Source: Clostridiales bacterium DTU072 (GTDB taxonomy: Bacteria; Bacillota; Clostridia; Christensenellales; DTU072). From it: DNA of 46,720 nt. The notes beneath the pieces are model-generated. The model was not told where the DNA came from, made no database searches, and saw only the letters and a list, made by a program, of their open reading frames with translations. This document shows, piece by piece, positions 43,926 through 46,720 of the stretch. How positions within the stretch are numbered: the stretch's first letter is position 1; each line of letters opens with the position of its first letter. The translations under genes were made by a program, and so were the position numbers. Location: contig LFSG01000033.1 in assembly GCA_001512685.1 (NCBI GenBank), forward strand, positions 1 through 46,720, in the 5' to 3' direction.

Positions 43926-44957
43926 ATGAATCAGCACAGAATAACCCAAAGACACAGGCTTTTGGACAAAAAAGGACATCTCGCCCAAGCGGGGTACGCC
44001 ACTTCGCTGCTGCTTGAATATGACAGAAAGGACATTAAAGCCAATAAATTGAGGATAAAAGAATGGGATTATTATTATCTGGGAAATGAAAAAATAGGCT
44101 TTTCGTTCACTATAGCCGACAATTCTTATATGGGGCTTGCCAGCTGTCAATTTTTTGATTACGAAAAAGGTCAAAAAAAGACCAATTTCGCTTTTGTTCC
44201 TTTTCCCATGGGCAGAATGAAAATGCCCTCCACAAGCGAATACGGGGATATTGTTTATAAAGACAAAAAAGTTGACATGCGATTTATCAATGACGGGAAG
44301 ACAAGAAGATTGCTTTGCTCCATGCCCTTTTTCGACAAAGACAAAGCTTTGACGGCGGATATAACGCTGTACGACATTCCCTACCAATCAATGGTTATCG
44401 CCACTCCGTTTAAGGAAGACAAAAAGGCTTTTTATTACAATCAAAAGATTAATTGCATGAAGGTAAGCGGGCAGGTGATTTACGGCGATGTCAAGTTTAA
44501 CCTTGACGACATGCTGGCCGTGCTGGATTGGGGCAGGGGAGTGTGGACATACGACAATACCTGGTTTTGGAGCTCTATGTCGTGCTATCTGGACAATAAA
44601 AACACCTTTGGGTTTAATCTTGGGTACGGCTTTGGGGATACCTCCAAGGCAAGCGAAAATATGCTTTTTTATAACGGCAAGGCTCATAAGCTGGATTTGG
44701 TGGATTTCGGCATACCCGTTGTTGACGGAAAAGAAAAATTTATGGACAAATGGCATTTTACCTCAAACGACAACAGACTGGATATGGTCTTTCAGCCCGT
44801 TTATGACAACAGAACCAATCTCAACGCTTTAATTCTCAGGCAAGACGCTCATCAAGTGTTTGGTAAATTCAGCGGCAAAGCCACGCTTGACGACAATACC
44901 GTTATTGAATTTTCCGATTGCTGGGGGTTTGCCGAAAAGGTGCGGAATAAATGGTAA
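43926..44957 (+). CDS. DUF2804 protein, lipocalin-like
   Basis: The 343-residue protein matches the DUF2804 family: QHRITQRHRLLDKKGHLAQAGYA at the N-terminus, DWGRGVWTYDNTWFWSSMSC in the middle and a Trp-rich beta pattern throughout. The family has no proven function; its all-beta, Trp-rich layout recalls AttH/CrtC-type lipocalin-like domains, suggesting binding or modification of a hydrophobic ligand. There is no signal peptide. It starts 1 nt after the MFS gene and ends at a bidirectional terminator. Confidence 0.85.
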   Translation: MNQHRITQRHRLLDKKGHLAQAGYATSLLLEYDRKDIKANKLRIKEWDYYYLGNEKIGFSFTIADNSYMGLASCQFFDYEKGQKKTNFAFVPFPMGRMKMPSTSEYGDIVYKDKKVDMRFINDGKTRRLLCSMPFFDKDKALTADITLYDIPYQSMVIATPFKEDKKAFYYNQKINCMKVSGQVIYGDVKFNLDDMLAVLDWGRGVWTYDNTWFWSSMSCYLDNKNTFGFNLGYGFGDTSKASENMLFYNGKAHKLDLVDFGIPVVDGKEKFMDKWHFTSNDNRLDMVFQPVYDNRTNLNALILRQDAHQVFGKFSGKATLDDNTVIEFSDCWGFAEKVRNKW

Positions 44958-44964
44958 AAATAAA

Positions 44965-44992
44965 AAAATTCTGTTAAAAAACAGAATTTTTT
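44965..44992. terminator. Bidirectional terminator between DUF2804 and purC
   Basis: AAAATTCTGTT (44965-44975) and AACAGAATTTT (44980-44990) form an 11-bp stem with a 4-nt loop, A-rich on the left and T-rich on the right, serving both converging genes. Confidence 0.85.
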
Positions 44993-45021
44993 GCGGCGTT
45001 ATTATCTTACTTTTTGTTTTT

Positions 45022-45705
45022 TTAAGACAGCATTATTTTTTCTAAGGCCAGAGGCTCCACATATTCTTTGCCTTTGTAGGCCCGCATATTGCCCCCCGAA
45101 ATTTCGTCTATCAAGGCTATGCGCTTATCTTTGCCTATTCTGCCGAATTCAAATTTAATGTCGTATAAATCCAAGCCTTTGCGGGCAAGTTCGTCTTTGA
45201 CTATCTTGCCTATCTTGCGGGCAAGCTCGCAAAGCTCGGCGTATTCGTCTTTGGTCATAATTCCCAGCAGTTCAAGCGCTTCGGCGTTTATTAAGGGGTC
45301 GTTCCTTTCGTCGTCTTTCAGCGTAACTTCCACATAAGCGTTCAAGCGGTCGCCTTCTTTGCAGTATTTGCCGTATCTTCTGTAAAAGCTTCCTACCGCG
45401 CGGTAACGCAGTATGACTTCCACGCCCTTGCCAAAAACCTCGGCGGGCTTGACGGTCATGGTGTTGTTTTCGATATCGGCTTCCACAAAATGAGTGGGAA
45501 TGCCCGCGGCGTTGATTTTCTCAAAAAAGAATTTGGTCAGCTTCAATCCCGCCTTTCCCGCTCCTTCCATGGTAAGCCCCACGGTGTTGGCGCCCGGGTC
45601 AAAAACTCCGTCCGTTCCGGTTACATCGTCTTTGAATTTAAGAAGATAGTTGCCGTCTCCAATATTGTATACGTCCTTTGTTTTACCCTTATAGACCAGT
45701 TCCAT
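45022..45705 (-). CDS. purC: SAICAR synthetase
   Basis: The 227-residue enzyme joins aspartate to CAIR in the eighth step of IMP synthesis, using ATP. The family blocks YKGKTKDVY, FKDDVTGTDG (substrate loop), RYRAVGSFYRRYG and LYDIKFEFGRIG...LIDEISG are clear. The length is normal for the short bacterial form. It stands alone, away from other purine genes, with AGGAG 8-10 nt before the ATG and its own promoter. No purine riboswitch is visible in the short leader. Confidence 0.95.
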   Translation of the reverse strand: MELVYKGKTKDVYNIGDGNYLLKFKDDVTGTDGVFDPGANTVGLTMEGAGKAGLKLTKFFFEKINAAGIPTHFVEADIENNTMTVKPAEVFGKGVEVILRYRAVGSFYRRYGKYCKEGDRLNAYVEVTLKDDERNDPLINAEALELLGIMTKDEYAELCELARKIGKIVKDELARKGLDLYDIKFEFGRIGKDKRIALIDEISGGNMRAYKGKEYVEPLALEKIMLS

Positions 45706-45736
45706 CTTTACTTGACTCCTTTATATTCATAATCAA

Positions 45737-45766
45737 TATTATACAACAATAAGCTAAAATGACACA
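45737..45766 (-). promoter_or_regulatory. Promoter of purC
   Basis: On the minus strand TTGTGT (45761-45766) and a perfect TATAAT (45737-45742) are 18 nt apart. The leader to the ATG is about 25 nt. Confidence 0.5.
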
Positions 45767-45878
45767 AGCAAATGAATGGCGGTTGACTTTAATTTTACTT
45801 CGCTTGAAAATATGGCGGCAAAGTCGATAATACTTCGGCAAAATGAGCCGAAAATTACATTATTCGTGTTTTTTAATG

Positions 45879-45907
45879 TTGCAATCGTTTTTTAATAGTG
45901 GTAGAAT
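45879..45907 (+). promoter_or_regulatory. Promoter of the InlB-repeat lipoprotein gene
   Basis: TTGCAA (45879-45884) and TAGAAT (45902-45907) are 17 nt apart, 31 nt before the ATG. Confidence 0.6.
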
Positions 45908-45938
45908 TAGACTGAATTAATTTACTAAGGGGCACAGA

Positions 45939-46720
45939 ATGAAAAAGATTAAGGCCGTATCATTTATTCTCTTTTTGCTTTTAATTGCTGCGATGATTGC
46001 TTCATGTAATAAACCCGAAGATTTGATTACCATAACATTTGAAACCTTTGAAGGCAGCGAGGTAGAGCCGTTGAAATGCAACGGGAAAACCGTAATCTCC
46101 ATGCCCGCCCAGCCTGAAAAAACGGGATATGAATTTGGGGGCTGGTATACCGATCCCGAATTTAATAACCCTTTTGTATACAGCACTTTGCTGGATAATC
46201 CCGTCAATGAGGATATTACCGTATACGCCAAATGGATTCCCATTAAATTTACGGTAACCTTCGTAAGCAGCGGCGCCACCGTGGTTTCGGGAGAGAAAAA
46301 GCAGGTTGTGGATTATGGAAAATCGGCCCAACCTCCCGTTTTTGAGCGAAAGGGATATACCTTCGCAGGCTGGGACAAGCCTCTTGACAATATTAAGGAA
46401 AGCGTCATTATTTCGGCTTTGTATACTCCCAATAAATATGCGGTAACTTTGGATAAACAAGGAGGGCAAGGCGGAAAAGATACCGTTGTAGCCACATTCG
46501 CAAGCCCCATGCCCGAAGCCGAAGCGCCTGCCAAGGCCTCATTTTCCTTTGGAGGATATTATACTGAGGAAAACGGCGGCGGCGACCAATATTATGATGG
46601 AAATATGGAAAGCGCGCGGGAATGGGATTTAGACCAAGACACTACCTTGTACGCAAAATGGTATAACCTTGTTACCTTTGACAAGCAAGGAGGAACGGGG
46701 GGCGACGACTATGCCGAAGC
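45939..46720 (+). CDS. InlB B-repeat lipoprotein, cut by the window end
   Basis: The frame is open from the ATG at 45939 to the last base, giving at least 260 residues. A lipoprotein signal ends MIASC (lipidated C24). Then come Listeria-Bacteroides (InlB B) repeats, beta-grasp units of 60-75 residues with recurring ITFETFEG or VTFDKQGG starts, KTGYEFGGWYTD or RKGYTFAGWD middles and ITVYAKW or TTLYAKW ends; at least three units are visible and a fourth begins at the edge. Such repeats extend surface proteins away from the cell. AAGGGGC precedes the ATG. The C-terminus and any enzymatic domain are outside the window. Confidence 0.88.
   Translation, partial: MKKIKAVSFILFLLLIAAMIASCNKPEDLITITFETFEGSEVEPLKCNGKTVISMPAQPEKTGYEFGGWYTDPEFNNPFVYSTLLDNPVNEDITVYAKWIPIKFTVTFVSSGATVVSGEKKQVVDYGKSAQPPVFERKGYTFAGWDKPLDNIKESVIISALYTPNKYAVTLDKQGGQGGKDTVVATFASPMPEAEAPAKASFSFGGYYTEENGGGDQYYDGNMESAREWDLDQDTTLYAKWYNLVTFDKQGGTGGDDYAE

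Noticed and set aside
1-46720. CRISPR array, tRNA or rRNA genes
   Set aside because: All intergenic gaps were read; none contains regularly spaced repeats, a cloverleaf with CCA end, or rRNA-like sequence.

Overview
The window reads as a chromosomal segment of a low-to-moderate GC, Gram-positive-type bacterium, most likely an uncultured Clostridia-class Bacillota. Supporting signs are AGGAGG-type ribosome sites on nearly every gene, sigma-A-like promoters with mostly 17-nt spacers, single-membrane lipoprotein signals, a spore-coat transglutaminase (tgl), a SpoIIQ-like M23 protein and the metG-tatD-radical SAM-rsmA gene order. The taxon is inferred from gene content only. There are no rRNA or tRNA genes, CRISPR arrays or prophage.

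Left part (1-12.6 kb): a membrane M23 protein converges on a leftward operon of GH38 alpha-mannosidase, exported trypsin-like lipoprotein and HEXXH membrane protein. An IS481-family element (about 5052-6220) sits exactly between the GH38 promoter and the recX promoter and is flanked by a 25-bp direct repeat. To its right are recX-birA, a convergent mazF without a visible antitoxin, then metG-tatD-TatD-linked radical SAM, and rsmA.

Centre (12.8-25.5 kb): one gene of 9.9 kb encodes a 3309-residue exported protein, with about 16 Ig-like modules and then three beta-helix/GLUG-like modules and no recognisable wall anchor. It is followed by a cytidylate-kinase-like protein and an OmpR-type two-component system.

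Right part (25.5-46.7 kb): a GPH sugar symporter and a GtrA protein (both leftward), a polar amino-acid ABC importer operon, an alkaline phosphatase, an unknown gene translationally coupled to tgl, a flavin reductase-like protein, and a MacB-like ABC protein. Then come a leftward AmmeMemoRadiSam pair (fused Memo/AMMECR1 plus radical SAM), an unknown protein, a SecB-like chaperone, a four-gene operon (LCAT-like hydrolase, PtpB/LipA-like phosphatase, MFS carrier, DUF2804) that may act on lipids, purC, and the start of an InlB-repeat lipoprotein cut by the window edge.

Themes: surface and export functions (M23, giant Ig protein, InlB lipoprotein, SecB-like), sugar and phosphate scavenging (GH38, GPH symporter, alkaline phosphatase) and spore functions (SpoIIQ-like, Tgl). 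Similar AAGCGCTT-core sites near several of the scavenging genes suggest, weakly, a shared LacI/CcpA-type regulator. The best candidates for undescribed biology are the tgl-coupled unknown protein, the giant unanchored surface protein and the hydrolase-phosphatase-MFS-DUF2804 operon.
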